Positions 24,210 to 32,717 of a stretch of DNA of 64,000 nucleotides are shown one piece after another. How positions within the stretch are numbered: position 1 is the stretch's first letter; every line of letters starts with the position of its first letter. The stretch is taken from NCBI GenBank assembly GCA_041166745.1, contig JBEEGH010000009.1:1-64000 (forward strand), written 5' to 3'. The DNA comes from DASUCS01 sp041166745 (GTDB taxonomy: Bacteria; Actinomycetota; Acidimicrobiia; Acidimicrobiales; JACDCH01). The notes below the pieces were generated by a model, which was not told the origin of the DNA, searched no databases, and saw nothing but the letters and a program-made list of their open reading frames with translations. The translations under genes and the position numbers were made by a program.

Positions 24210-26857
24210 GCCGTGACTCCGAAATAGACGTCTTCGACAACCGGCGCGACGTCCGCCGCTTCACCGAGCAACTGGATCTCCCCGTGGGTCATGACCGCGG
24301 CGTAGTCGGCGAACTGCAATGCCGTATGGGCGAACTGTTCCACGATCAGCAGCGCGAACCCTTCTGCGGCGAGGTGGCCGACGAGCTCGTACATCTGGGC
24401 CACGATCAGCGGTGCGAGGCCCATGGAGATCTCATCGAGCAACAGCAACGAGGGCTCGGTCGCCACGGCACGCGCCATGGCGAGCATCTGCTGTTCACCG
24501 CCGGACAGCGTTCCGGCTACACGGTGACGCTTGTCGCGTAGCGCGGGGAACCGCGCCATTGCCTTTTCCTCCACGAGTGACGGGTCGATGCCTTCGCGGA
24601 ACGTCATCATGCGGAGGTTCTCGATGACCGTGAGGTTGGCGAAGATGCCTCGCCCTTCGGGAATCGTGCACACACCGAGACGGGCGATCGCCTCGGGCGA
24701 GGCGCCGTTCACGTGCACACCAGCGATGTGAACGCATCCCTCCGTGGGAGCCTTTTGACAGCTCGCCACCTTCAGCAGCGTGCTCTTGCCCGCGCCGTTG
24801 GGCCCGAGCAGCGCGAGGACCGACGCGGGCGGAACGATGAGGTCGACGCCGTGCACCACCTCGATGCCGCCGTACCCCGCCTTGATGCCGCGCAACTCGA
24901 GCGCAGGGACCGCTACCGGAGTCGAATCGTCGGCGGACCGCGGACGGGGGCGCGGTCGTGGCCGCACCGCATCGGCCAACACGGGTGCGTCGGCTGGCCT
25001 GCGTGCGCCGAGCGCCGCGCGCAGCGTTTTGATGCGGTCGCCGACCATCCGAACGATCCCGCCGGGCTGCCGGCTGAGCAGGATCACCCCGACGCCCGTG
25101 GCGAGGTACTGCAACGATCCGCTGCGCAGCCCCGGGAAGTACTGCTCGATGGTTGGAAAGAGCGCGATGAGCGCCCCGGCAATGACGACACCCAACACCG
25201 AGTCGACGCCCCAGATCACCATCTGCAGGAGCAGGACGAGGCTGAGCAGCACCTCGAAGTCGAAGCTGCCGACCGAGCCCTGGTTGCCGCCGTAGAGCGC
25301 ACCTGCGAGACCCGCGAGACCGGCGGATGCGGCGAACACCATCAGCTTTGTCGTCGTGAGGCTCATGCCGACGGTCGCGCAGGCGGCCGGGCTGTCGGAC
25401 ATCGCGACGAGCCTTCGCCCGAACGAGGATCGCCGCAACGCGAGCACGCCGACCGCGGCGCAAGCGAGGACCACGACGAGGAACACGAAGTACGTGCGTG
25501 GTTCACGCACGGACAGACCGAACAGGCTCACTCGCCCGATCCGCAACGCCCCGCCCTGTCCGAAGACGTCGTCGTTCTTGAAGAAGAGCGCGGTCATCAC
25601 CTGCGCGAACGCGAAGGTGCTCAACGCGAGATACAGGCCGCGCAGTCGCAGCGCCGGCAATGCGACCAGCGCGCCGACCAGGGCGGCCAGACCGATCGCC
25701 GCAAACAAGCCGAAGACCGAGGCACCGCCCGAGACCTTGCCCATCGCGAACGCGCCGACGCCGACGAAGGTGAGCTGACACAACGAGATCTGACCGCCGT
25801 AGCCCGTCAGCAATACGAGCGACAGCATGACGAGCGTCAGCACCACGCCGCGCCCCATCGTCAGAAGGTCGCGAGTCGAGAGCAGCCCGGACACGACCCA
25901 GCCGACACCGACGAATCCGATGGCGGCGACGACGGACTGACGCAGGCTCGGAATGCGTAGCGGACGCCGAGATGCTGTTCGGCCGACAGTCAGGCGCGCC
26001 TCCGGCACGAGCATCAGCATCAGGAACAGAAAGAGAATCGGCAGCGCGACGTGGAGATCGCTGACGAGGTTCTGGGGGCTGAACTCGATCGAGTAGGACT
26101 CGATGAGGCCGAGGGCGAGACCTCCACCGAACGTCAACGGCAGGCTGCGCAGCCGCCCGACGATCGCCGCGGCGTAACCGTTGATGACCAGCAGCGTGAG
26201 GAAGATGATGTCGAGCGCCCCGAGGATCGGCGCAAGCAACATCCCGGCGAGCGACGCGAGCATCGCTCCGATGACCCAACCCATCTGGCTGACTCGATCG
26301 GGAGCCGCGCCGTTCAACGCGGCGACGTCGGGCGCGTCGACGACGGCTCGCAAGGCGATTCCGGCACGCGTCTGGTACAGGAACACCCGCAGGCCGACGA
26401 CGACGGCGATCGTCGTCAACATGACGATCAACTCGTGGTAGGTGACGTTGACACCCAGCACCTTCACCTGGTCGCCGGGGAAGAATTCCGTGAGCACGCG
26501 CGCCTGACCTGGGTCCCAGCGCGTCTGCGCGACGCCGATGAGGGCGAGGAGGACACCGAGCGTGATGACGAGCGTGACTTCCGTCGGCGCGCCGTGGAGT
26601 CGGCGCATCAGCTGCTCGATCAGCAGGCCCATGATCGGAGCGAGGACGAAGAGGACCGCGAGAGCGGCCGGCGCCTGCGGCCACCCGTGCTCAGCGGTGA
26701 GTTCCCAGTACGCGAAGGCCGCGATCATGCCGACGGCGCCGTGCGCGAAGTTGAAGATTCCCGAGGTGATGTACGTGACGGTCAGGCCCGTGGCCGTCAA
26801 CGCATAGATGCAACCGGTCGCGAGGCCGACAACGGTGAACTGCAGGAAGACATCCAC
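24206..26857 (-). CDS. LivH-LivM-LivF fused ABC transporter (one polypeptide)
   Basis: 883 aa, ATG at 26857, 12 bp after the binding-protein stop. Three parts of the branched-chain amino acid (HAAT) type: LivH-like permease (about 1-290, FNFAHGAVGM, GLRVFLYQTRAGIALRAV), LivM-like permease (about 300-610, TGYGGQISLCQ, GLYLALSTFAFAQV, GRRLVAMSDSPAACATVGM), then a PRPRPRPR linker and a LivF-type ATPase (about 645-883) with Walker A GPNGAGKST, LSGGEQQM signature and LLLLDEISMGLAP. As in LivF, the switch His is replaced (LLIVEQ) and the Q-loop reads IPEGR. LivG, normally supplying the other ATP site, is absent. Sequence shows an intact frame. Likely an importer for an amino acid, amide or similar ligand. 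Confidence 0.88.
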   Translation of the reverse strand: MDVFLQFTVVGLATGCIYALTATGLTVTYITSGIFNFAHGAVGMIAAFAYWELTAEHGWPQAPAALAVLFVLAPIMGLLIEQLMRRLHGAPTEVTLVITLGVLLALIGVAQTRWDPGQARVLTEFFPGDQVKVLGVNVTYHELIVMLTTIAVVVGLRVFLYQTRAGIALRAVVDAPDVAALNGAAPDRVSQMGWVIGAMLASLAGMLLAPILGALDIIFLTLLVINGYAAAIVGRLRSLPLTFGGGLALGLIESYSIEFSPQNLVSDLHVALPILFLFLMLMLVPEARLTVGRTASRRPLRIPSLRQSVVAAIGFVGVGWVVSGLLSTRDLLTMGRGVVLTLVMLSLVLLTGYGGQISLCQLTFVGVGAFAMGKVSGGASVFGLFAAIGLAALVGALVALPALRLRGLYLALSTFAFAQVMTALFFKNDDVFGQGGALRIGRVSLFGLSVREPRTYFVFLVVVLACAAVGVLALRRSSFGRRLVAMSDSPAACATVGMSLTTTKLMVFAASAGLAGLAGALYGGNQGSVGSFDFEVLLSLVLLLQMVIWGVDSVLGVVIAGALIALFPTIEQYFPGLRSGSLQYLATGVGVILLSRQPGGIVRMVGDRIKTLRAALGARRPADAPVLADAVRPRPRPRPRSADDSTPVAVPALELRGIKAGYGGIEVVHGVDLIVPPASVLALLGPNGAGKSTLLKVASCQKAPTEGCVHIAGVHVNGASPEAIARLGVCTIPEGRGIFANLTVIENLRMMTFREGIDPSLVEEKAMARFPALRDKRHRVAGTLSGGEQQMLAMARAVATEPSLLLLDEISMGLAPLIVAQMYELVGHLAAEGFALLIVEQFAHTALQFADYAAVMTHGEIQLLGEAADVAPVVEDVYFGVTA

Positions 26858-26869
26858 GCCGGTTCGGTC

Positions 26870-28339
26870 CTAGCCGCCTTCTCGGTACACGTAGGTACCG
26901 TCGCAATTGAACTGTCCTGCCGGGCTGTCGACCCGCGCGAAGGCGCCGTCGTGGACCTGCACCATGATGTAACAGGTCGCGGGTGTCTTCGACGCTGGTC
27001 CTCCAGAGGCGAGCAATCCGTTCGCGTCGAACTTGTCGATCTGTTGCAGCGCGCCGAACACCCCTGCTCTCGTCGCCTGCGGTCCCGATGCCTTCAGCGC
27101 CTGGACGAAGAGCTCCGCGGATGCCCAGCCGTACACCGTGAAGAGGTCGAGGTTCGCTCCCGGGTTCGTCCTCTCCATCCAACTGACGAACAGGTCGACT
27201 TCGGGGATGTCGCCGCGGTCTTCGCCGAGATACATCGCGGTCGGCAGGTACAGGTAAGCCCCCTCGAGGGCTTCGTTGCTCCCTGCGAGGGTGAAGAGTG
27301 TCTTGTCGTACCCGGCGGCACCGAGCAACGTGACCTCTGGGTGCCATCCCTGCTGGTTCGCCTTCGCTTCGACGCGGGCCATCGTCTTTACGTCGGCCGA
27401 CGAGAGGGTGAGCAACGTGACCCCTTGCGCCTTCATCTGCACGATGTCTGCGGTGAAGTCCGTCTCGGTCGGCTGGAAGATCCGCTCGTACTGCACGTGG
27501 TAGCCGAGCGACTGCATCACGTACTTCGCGTTCTCCCACCCGGCCTTCGCAGTATCGACGTTGCCGACGAGGCTGCCGACCTTCTGGATCGCGTTCGGAT
27601 GCTTGTCCTTGATGTACTGGAACGGTCCGGTGCTCCCGCCGGAGCGCACCGGCTGAGGCGGAAAGTTGTTGGCCATCGCCTGCGCGTTCTGCGAGAGCGG
27701 CACATGGATGTCGGGGATGTCAGGGTGGGCCTGGATGACCTCGCCGCTGCACCCGTCGAACAGCGAGAACGAGCCGACGAACGTGAAGAACTTGTTGACG
27801 TCGTCTTCGGCAATGGCTCGGTTGATGCCGCAGTCGAACTGGTCGTCCTGTTGCTCGACCTTGAGCTGCCGACCGAACACGCCACCTTGGCTGTTCTGGT
27901 AAGCGAAATAGGCCTGGACGCCCTTCGGCGCGCCGGCGAACAGACCGGGCACCGGTCCGGTGAGGATCGAGATGTTTGCCACCGTGATCGAGTCGGCCGT
28001 GACGCCGATGTCGGTCGCGCCACCGTTGCCTCCGGGCGGCGCCGCGTTCGCACCGGTGTCGCCCGCGCCGGTGGCGCCATCCGTTCCGGCTGCAGTGCCA
28101 TCGACGCCGCTCGTGCCTGCGACGCCGTTGGTGCCGGTGCCCGTCCCCGCGGCGGTGCCGTTGGCGCCGGTTGTGCGGCCGCCGCCGGTGCCGCCGGCTC
28201 CGAGGGCTTCGAGACGCTGCGCATCGTTGGCGCGCGACCCGCACGCGGCGAGCAGCGCGAGCGCGACTCCGAGCGCGATGGCTCGTCGACGCCTAGGGCT
28301 TCGATGCCCGTTTCGATTTCGAAGAGCGCGTCTTCGCAC
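26870..28339 (-). CDS. ABC transporter substrate-binding lipoprotein (LivK-like)
   Basis: 489 aa from GTG at 28339. The N-terminus is very basic, then a lipoprotein signal (AIALGVALALLAAC). Residues about 45-110 are a low-complexity Gly/Thr/Ala linker (GTAAGTGTGTNGVAGTSG), longer than usual, which may lift the domain off the membrane. The type I periplasmic-binding domain follows (ITVANISILTGPVPGLFAGAPKGVQAYFAYQN, GGVFGRQLKVEQQDD, FVGSFSLFDGC), ending FNCDGTYVYREGG. It should bind the ligand for the downstream fused LivHMF protein. Two Cys near residue 169 and 197 and two at the end may form disulfides. Ligand unknown. Confidence 0.88.
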   Translation of the reverse strand: MRRRALRNRNGHRSPRRRRAIALGVALALLAACGSRANDAQRLEALGAGGTGGGRTTGANGTAAGTGTGTNGVAGTSGVDGTAAGTDGATGAGDTGANAAPPGGNGGATDIGVTADSITVANISILTGPVPGLFAGAPKGVQAYFAYQNSQGGVFGRQLKVEQQDDQFDCGINRAIAEDDVNKFFTFVGSFSLFDGCSGEVIQAHPDIPDIHVPLSQNAQAMANNFPPQPVRSGGSTGPFQYIKDKHPNAIQKVGSLVGNVDTAKAGWENAKYVMQSLGYHVQYERIFQPTETDFTADIVQMKAQGVTLLTLSSADVKTMARVEAKANQQGWHPEVTLLGAAGYDKTLFTLAGSNEALEGAYLYLPTAMYLGEDRGDIPEVDLFVSWMERTNPGANLDLFTVYGWASAELFVQALKASGPQATRAGVFGALQQIDKFDANGLLASGGPASKTPATCYIMVQVHDGAFARVDSPAGQFNCDGTYVYREGG

Positions 28340-28451
28340 CAGCGACCCCCCAGACCTGATGCACCGTCAGAAATCGACCCTACTTGACCGTTCGACGGCG
28401 ATTGCCCGATTCCTGCCTTCCCGTGCGAACACGCGATTTGTCGCGGTCCGG

Positions 28452-28712
28452 CTACGGACTTGGCGCTGTTGCCAGGTCGGTGGCGGCCTGCAAGTAATCG
28501 GTACGGCTGACTTCGCCGCGGGCGTAACGGAGGCGGAGCTGTTCGAGCGCGACGTCGTGCACCGGCGGCGAAGACGGCGCGCCCACGGCGGTCGGGGGAG
28601 TGCGCCGATTCACGAAGCGCACCACCAAGTACGCCACGAGCGCAGCGAGGGCGGCGATCACCAACATTGCGATGACGACGCGTAGAAGCGAGTGGTGATG
28701 GTTCGACAGCAT
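28452..28712 (-). CDS. Small SHOCT-domain membrane protein
   Basis: 86 aa from ATG at 28712; a GTG at 28754 in the same frame would give 100 aa. One transmembrane helix (LLRVVIAMLVIAALAALVAYLVV) is followed by a short linker and the SHOCT motif LEQLRLRYARGEVSRTDYLQAATDL at the C-terminus. SHOCT domains are short oligomerisation or regulatory modules of unclear role. It lies 76 bp after the histidine kinase and could be part of the same transcript. The 112 bp between its stop and the binding-protein start hold no gene that I can see. Confidence 0.78.
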   Translation of the reverse strand: MLSNHHHSLLRVVIAMLVIAALAALVAYLVVRFVNRRTPPTAVGAPSSPPVHDVALEQLRLRYARGEVSRTDYLQAATDLATAPSP

Positions 28713-28788
28713 TGGCCCTGATGGACCGTAGGGGGCTCGAGGTCCTGGTTCCACGTCCGAGATGTTCTCACGTTCCGCCCGCGATCGG

Positions 28789-30201
28789 TCAGCGCGTGAG
28801 CGGCAGGCGCACGGTGAACACGGCGCCCGGCTGTTCGACGCTCGAGCTCACGTCCACGCGGCCGCCGTGAGCCGTGACGATGGCGGCCACGATGGCCAGC
28901 CCGAGGCCGGCACCACCGTGCTCGCGCGAGCGCGACGCCTCGACCCGATAGAAGCGCTCGAACACCCGGCCGGATTGCTCCGGGTTCAATCCCGGACCGT
29001 TGTCGGCGACCTCGATCACGGCGTCGGCGCCGTCCGCGAACAGACGAACCGTGGTGGCGGTGCCCGGCGGGGTGTGGGACCGAACGTTGCCGAGGAGGTT
29101 GTCGAACACCTGCCGCAAGCGGGCCGCGTCGCCCATGACCTCGACCGACTGGGCGGCGTCGAGTTGCATCTGCCAGTCGGGACCCACGGCCCGCGACGCG
29201 TCGATCGCCTGCGCCGCGACCGCCACGAGCTCGACGGATTCCTGCTCCAACGGCCGGCCTTCGTCGAGGCGAGCCAGAAGCAGCAGGTCCTCGACGAGGT
29301 CGCCCATCCGTGCTGTTTCCGCGCGAATGCCTGTCATCACGCGGCCCAGATCGTCGGGGCGCACGTTGGCGCCGCGTTCGAACAGCTCTGCATAGGCGGA
29401 CACGGCGGCAACCGGCGTGCGCAGTTCGTGCGATGCGTCGGCCACGAAGCGCCGCAATCGGGCTTCGGTGGCGTCACGCGCGGTGAACGCGTCTTGGATG
29501 CGGCCGAGCATCGTGTTGAAGGCCAGGGCGAGATGCCCGACCTCCGTCTTGGCGTCGTCGCCCGGTACTCGGCGATCGAGATCGCCGTCGGCGATGGCGT
29601 CGGCGGTCGCCTCGACCTCGGCGAGCGGGTGCAGGCCGACGCGCACCAACCACCATCCGAGCGCGGCCGCGGCGATCAACGCTCCCGCGGTGACCGCCAC
29701 CTCGATGGCGAGCAATCGGTGCAGCGTTGCGGACGCGTCGTCGAGCGGAACGGCGATGAGAAGTTGGCCCCCCGACGGCAACGTCGACGCGCGCACTCGG
29801 AACTCGGGTCCGCCTTCTTCGACGGAGCCGACGGTGAAGTAGGTGTGGGCGTCGGTGCCACCCGTCGATGTCGGGAGGTCGATGTGGTCGGCCAGGTTCG
29901 GGGTGTACTGCTCACCACCACGGAAGCGCGCCGGATTCTCGAACGAAATGGCATCGTCGCTGCTGCGGAGTTCGACGAACGTGCCCGGCGCGAATTGCAC
30001 GACGTCCGGCGGGCCTGGATGTCCACCGTGACCGTCGCCGTTCAAGCTCTGCTCGAGCGGTTGGTGCGCGCTTTCGAGCGATTGATCGACTCGCTCGTAG
30101 AGGAAGCTCTTCAACGAGGAGTACGTCGCGACATCGGCGGTCAACAGTGCGAGGAGCGCGACGGCGCCCACCGCGAGCAGCAACCGCCAGCGCAGCGACA
30201 T
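28789..30201 (-). CDS. Sensor histidine kinase, PhoR-like
   Basis: 470 aa, ATG at 30201, overlapping the regulator stop by one base. Two transmembrane helices (about 7-25 and 165-187) enclose an extracytoplasmic sensor of about 140 residues with a His/Gly-rich loop (NGDGHGGHPGPPD). A HAMP segment follows (about 188-240), then the dimerisation H-box DASHELRTPVAAVSAY (His258) and a HATPase with N-box FDNLLGNVRSHTPPG, VADNGPGL, FYRVEASRSREHGGAGLGLAIV. It should autophosphorylate and pass phosphate to the adjacent regulator. The signal is unknown; similarity of the partner to PhoP suggests a PhoR-like kinase. Confidence 0.9.
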   Translation of the reverse strand: MSLRWRLLLAVGAVALLALLTADVATYSSLKSFLYERVDQSLESAHQPLEQSLNGDGHGGHPGPPDVVQFAPGTFVELRSSDDAISFENPARFRGGEQYTPNLADHIDLPTSTGGTDAHTYFTVGSVEEGGPEFRVRASTLPSGGQLLIAVPLDDASATLHRLLAIEVAVTAGALIAAAALGWWLVRVGLHPLAEVEATADAIADGDLDRRVPGDDAKTEVGHLALAFNTMLGRIQDAFTARDATEARLRRFVADASHELRTPVAAVSAYAELFERGANVRPDDLGRVMTGIRAETARMGDLVEDLLLLARLDEGRPLEQESVELVAVAAQAIDASRAVGPDWQMQLDAAQSVEVMGDAARLRQVFDNLLGNVRSHTPPGTATTVRLFADGADAVIEVADNGPGLNPEQSGRVFERFYRVEASRSREHGGAGLGLAIVAAIVTAHGGRVDVSSSVEQPGAVFTVRLPLTR

Positions 30202-30890
30202 CAGCTCTCGCGGAGCGAGTAGCCGACGAGCCGGATGGTCTGGATCAGCGGCGCACCGTGCTGATCGAGCTTCTTGCGCAGGTAGCTCACGTACGTCTCC
30301 ACGACGTTCGGGTCACCACCGAAGTCGTAGTGCCACACATGATCGAGGATCTGGCTCTTCGAGAGCACCCGCCGCGGGTTCAGCAAGAAGAAGCGCAACA
30401 GGTTGAACTCGGTGGCCGTGAGGCGAACGATGTTGCCTGAACGCCACACCTCGTGCGTGTCCTGATCGAGGACCACGTCGCTGAAGCTGAGCTGGCCGTC
30501 GCCGTTGCTCTCGCCCTGGGTGCGGCGCAGGATGGCGTGCGCTCGGGCCACGATCTCCGCGAGCGAGAACGGCTTGGTCACGTAGTCGTCGCCGCCGACG
30601 GTGAGCCCGGCGACCTTGTCCTCCACGCTGTCGCGCGCCGTGAGGAAGAGGATCGGAACACGGATGCCGTCGGCCCGCAATCGGCGAGTCACCTCGAGGC
30701 CATCGAGGTCGGGCAGCATCACGTCGAGCACGACCAGGTCGGGAGGGTCCTCCTGGGCGGCGGCCAGCGCGGCCCGGCCGGTCACGGCTTCGCGGACATC
30801 GAAGCCCTCGTAGCGCAGGGCGGTCGCGACGGCGTCGACGATCGACGGTTCGTCGTCGACGACCAGGACTCGTTGCTTCGTCGTTGTCAT
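30201..30890 (-). CDS. phoP: OmpR/PhoB-family response regulator, PhoP-like
   Basis: 229 aa, ATG at 30890. Receiver domain 1-120: acidic pocket VVDDEPS, phosphoacceptor Asp56 in VVLDVMLPD, FLTARDSVEDKVAGLTVGGDDYVTKPFSLAEIVAR with the conserved Lys. Winged helix 128-229: THEVWRSGNIVRLTATEFNLLRFFLLNPRRVLSKSQILDHVWHYDFGGDPNVVETYVSYLRKKLD. From memory this tracks mycobacterial PhoP closely, including RADGI, THEVW, ILDHVW and YDFGGD. The assignment is strengthened by a PhoP-type direct-repeat box 35 bp upstream. Symbol given by similarity, not proof of orthology. Confidence 0.88.
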   Translation of the reverse strand: MTTTKQRVLVVDDEPSIVDAVATALRYEGFDVREAVTGRAALAAAQEDPPDLVVLDVMLPDLDGLEVTRRLRADGIRVPILFLTARDSVEDKVAGLTVGGDDYVTKPFSLAEIVARAHAILRRTQGESNGDGQLSFSDVVLDQDTHEVWRSGNIVRLTATEFNLLRFFLLNPRRVLSKSQILDHVWHYDFGGDPNVVETYVSYLRKKLDQHGAPLIQTIRLVGYSLRES

Positions 30891-30924
30891 CGGTCACCAC
30901 CGTCGCGCGTCTCGCTCTACCGGC

Positions 30925-30953
30925 GCTGTGCATCCGCTGTGAGTTTCCTGTGA
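30925..30953. promoter_or_regulatory. PhoP-type operator: three direct repeats
   Basis: GCTGTGC (30925-30931), GCTGTGA (30936-30942) and CCTGTGA (30947-30953), each separated by 4 bp, an exact 11-bp period. The complement reads TCACAGG-N4-TCACAGC, matching the TCACAGC-N4-TCACAGC box that I recall for mycobacterial PhoP. It lies in the 173-bp gap between the regulator gene and the divergent secreted protein gene, so it could control both. Confidence 0.7.
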
Positions 30954-31063
30954 ACGGCATTCAAGGGAAATGGCCAGCCGATTCTCAGGGCGCACCCAGG
31001 TTGCGGCTGCACCTTGTGGCCGCCCCGGTGAATGGGGGCCACCACCAACAAGGGGGAAAGACG

Positions 31064-31642
31064 ATGCACAAGGGCATTGCCGCAGCAGTCATCACCGGCT
31101 CATTGCTCACAGGCGGGGCCATAGGGACGGCGTTGCTCGGTCCGGGCGTGGCCACGGCCCAGTCCTCGAGCAGCAGCGATTCGTCGAGCAGCACCGCGCC
31201 GGCTCTGCCGGGTCCCGGCCCGGGCCCGGGTCACCGCGGCGGTCCACACGGTCCACATGGCGGGCCCGACCTGTCGGTCGTGGCCGGTGCGATCGGCATC
31301 TCGGAAGCTGACCTGCAGACCGCGCTGCAATCCGGCAAGTCGATGGCCGACGTGGCGACGGCGAACAACGTCGATCCCCAGAAGGTGATCGACGCGCTCG
31401 TGGCCGACGCGCAGACCAAGCTCGCCGCGCAAGTGGCCAGCGGTGAGATCACGCAGGCACAAGCCGACGAGATGAGCGCCGACCTGACGCAGCACATCAC
31501 GGATCTCGTGAACCACACCGGCGGTCCCGGTGGCGCCGGTTGCCCGGGTATGGACGGCGCAGGCCCGCCCCCCGATCAGGGCAGCTCTGGCTCGAGCAGC
31601 AGCTCCGGTTCGAGCGGCAGTGGTGCCAGCCTCGGCACGTAG
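31064..31642 (+). CDS. Small secreted protein, PhoP-box neighbour, unknown function
   Basis: 192 aa, ATG at 31064 with a strong AGGGGG site 7 nt upstream. A signal peptide (AAAVITGSLLTGGAIGTALLGPGVATAQ) is followed by a Ser run, a Pro/Gly/His stretch (GPGPGPGHRGGPHGPHGG), a helical middle (DLSVVAGAIGISEADLQTALQSGKSMADVATANNVDPQKVIDALVAD) and a Ser/Gly tail. The GKSMADVA-type motif recurs in actinobacterial secreted proteins of unknown role. Divergent from the PhoP-like gene with a shared operator, it is a likely target of that system. The PGPGPGH and His clusters might bind metal; inference only. A long hairpin follows. Confidence 0.78.
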   Translation: MHKGIAAAVITGSLLTGGAIGTALLGPGVATAQSSSSSDSSSSTAPALPGPGPGPGHRGGPHGPHGGPDLSVVAGAIGISEADLQTALQSGKSMADVATANNVDPQKVIDALVADAQTKLAAQVASGEITQAQADEMSADLTQHITDLVNHTGGPGGAGCPGMDGAGPPPDQGSSGSSSSSGSSGSGASLGT

Positions 31643-31660
31643 CTGACCTGACCCTCAAAC

Positions 31661-31715
31661 CGCACTGGTGTGCACGGGCGTGACGGGAGCGTCACCTCGG
31701 TGCACACCAGTTGCG
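31661..31715. terminator. Long compound hairpin between convergent genes
   Basis: Outer arms CGCACTGGTGTGCAC (31661-31675) and GTGCACACCAGTTGCG (31700-31715) pair over 12 perfect bp plus more with one bulge; an inner 5-bp stem GTGAC/GTCAC (31680-31684, 31691-31695) closes the loop. It fills the gap between the secreted-protein stop and the convergent patatin stop at 31718, consistent with a bidirectional terminator, though no T run is present. Confidence 0.6.
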
Positions 31716-31717
31716 CG

Positions 31718-32668
31718 TCAAGCCGCAGTTGTCAGTCGCTCCTGCAGCGTGCGAGCGGCGCACTCGTACGCGAGGCGAGCGACAGCTTCGCCCGTGTCCA
31801 TCCGCATGAAGTTCCGGCCGTGAGCCTGCACCTCGCGCCGGCAGGGACGAATGATGACGACGGAGTTGCCCGCCTCGCGTGCACGGCGTGTCTCTCGGGC
31901 CAGCGCCTTGGCGGCGCGGCGACGAGTGAGCTGATCTGCGGGGCGAAGTGCCTCACCCGTCTCGTACGCCATCGGGGCCACCACGATCACGAGACCGGCG
32001 GGACGAGGCGCAACGAGATCGAGGTTGGTGGTCGACGTGACGCCACCGTCAACGAGTACGCGCCGCCCGTCGCGCACGGGACGGTACATGCCCGGGATCG
32101 CGCACGACGCGAGAACCGCGCGGGGCATGTTCAGCGAAGTGCCGGCACCGTTGCCCAACACGACGCGCTCGCGCCGCACGAGGTCGTACGCGCACAGCCA
32201 CATCGGCTTGTGCGGCCACGCCTCGGTGAGTTGCTCGCCGAGCTCGGCTTCCGCCGATGCCATCGTGAAGAGCCCGGCGGGGAACCGATGTTTCACCGAA
32301 TGGGGGAGTGGAAGTGCGGGGGCCAGACCGGCGATGCGCAACATCGCGTACGACGTGCCGATGCCGAGACGCATCAACTCGGCCGGCGACGCCCAGTTGC
32401 GCGTGAACAGGGCGCGTCGCCGCTCCTCGATCTCGCTCTCGGTCAGGCCGATGAGCGTCTCGTGCGTGCCCAGTGCCATGCGCCACAGGTCGTCGCTCGT
32501 GTATCCCGAGCGGAGATAGGCGGCTGCCGCGGATCCCGCGCTGGTGCCGATCAACAGATCCGCATCGGCGGCTTCGATGCCAGCAACCTCGTGCAGCGCC
32601 TTGAGCACGCCCGCGTGGTAGGCGAGCCCGACCGTTCCACCGGCTCCGAGCACCAGGGTCGTTGTCAT
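31718..32668 (-). CDS. Patatin-like phospholipase
   Basis: 316 aa, ATG at 32668. Oxyanion loop LGAGGTVGLAYHAG, nucleophile motif LLIGTSAGS and dyad Asp in VDGGVTSTTN are all present. It is a paralogue of the enzyme at 17175-18137 (similar length, same motif spacing, IPGMYRPV versus IPGYMQPV). No signal peptide is seen. Substrate lipid unknown. It is isolated, 49 bp from the modC stop on the same strand, so it may be read from the mod transcript or its own promoter. Confidence 0.88.
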   Translation of the reverse strand: MTTTLVLGAGGTVGLAYHAGVLKALHEVAGIEAADADLLIGTSAGSAAAAYLRSGYTSDDLWRMALGTHETLIGLTESEIEERRRALFTRNWASPAELMRLGIGTSYAMLRIAGLAPALPLPHSVKHRFPAGLFTMASAEAELGEQLTEAWPHKPMWLCAYDLVRRERVVLGNGAGTSLNMPRAVLASCAIPGMYRPVRDGRRVLVDGGVTSTTNLDLVAPRPAGLVIVVAPMAYETGEALRPADQLTRRRAAKALARETRRAREAGNSVVIIRPCRREVQAHGRNFMRMDTGEAVARLAYECAARTLQERLTTAA

Positions 32669-32717
32669 TGAGCGGCAAGTTTCCCGCCCGGCCGCAGATC
32701 TAAGCGTGATGGTCAGG

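Noticed and set aside
26051..28387. Long open frame of 778 codons on the plus strand
   Set aside because: It runs antisense to the fused transporter and binding-protein genes, has no domain, and its composition (Arg, Glu, Asp, His rich) is what the mirror of GC-rich coding gives.
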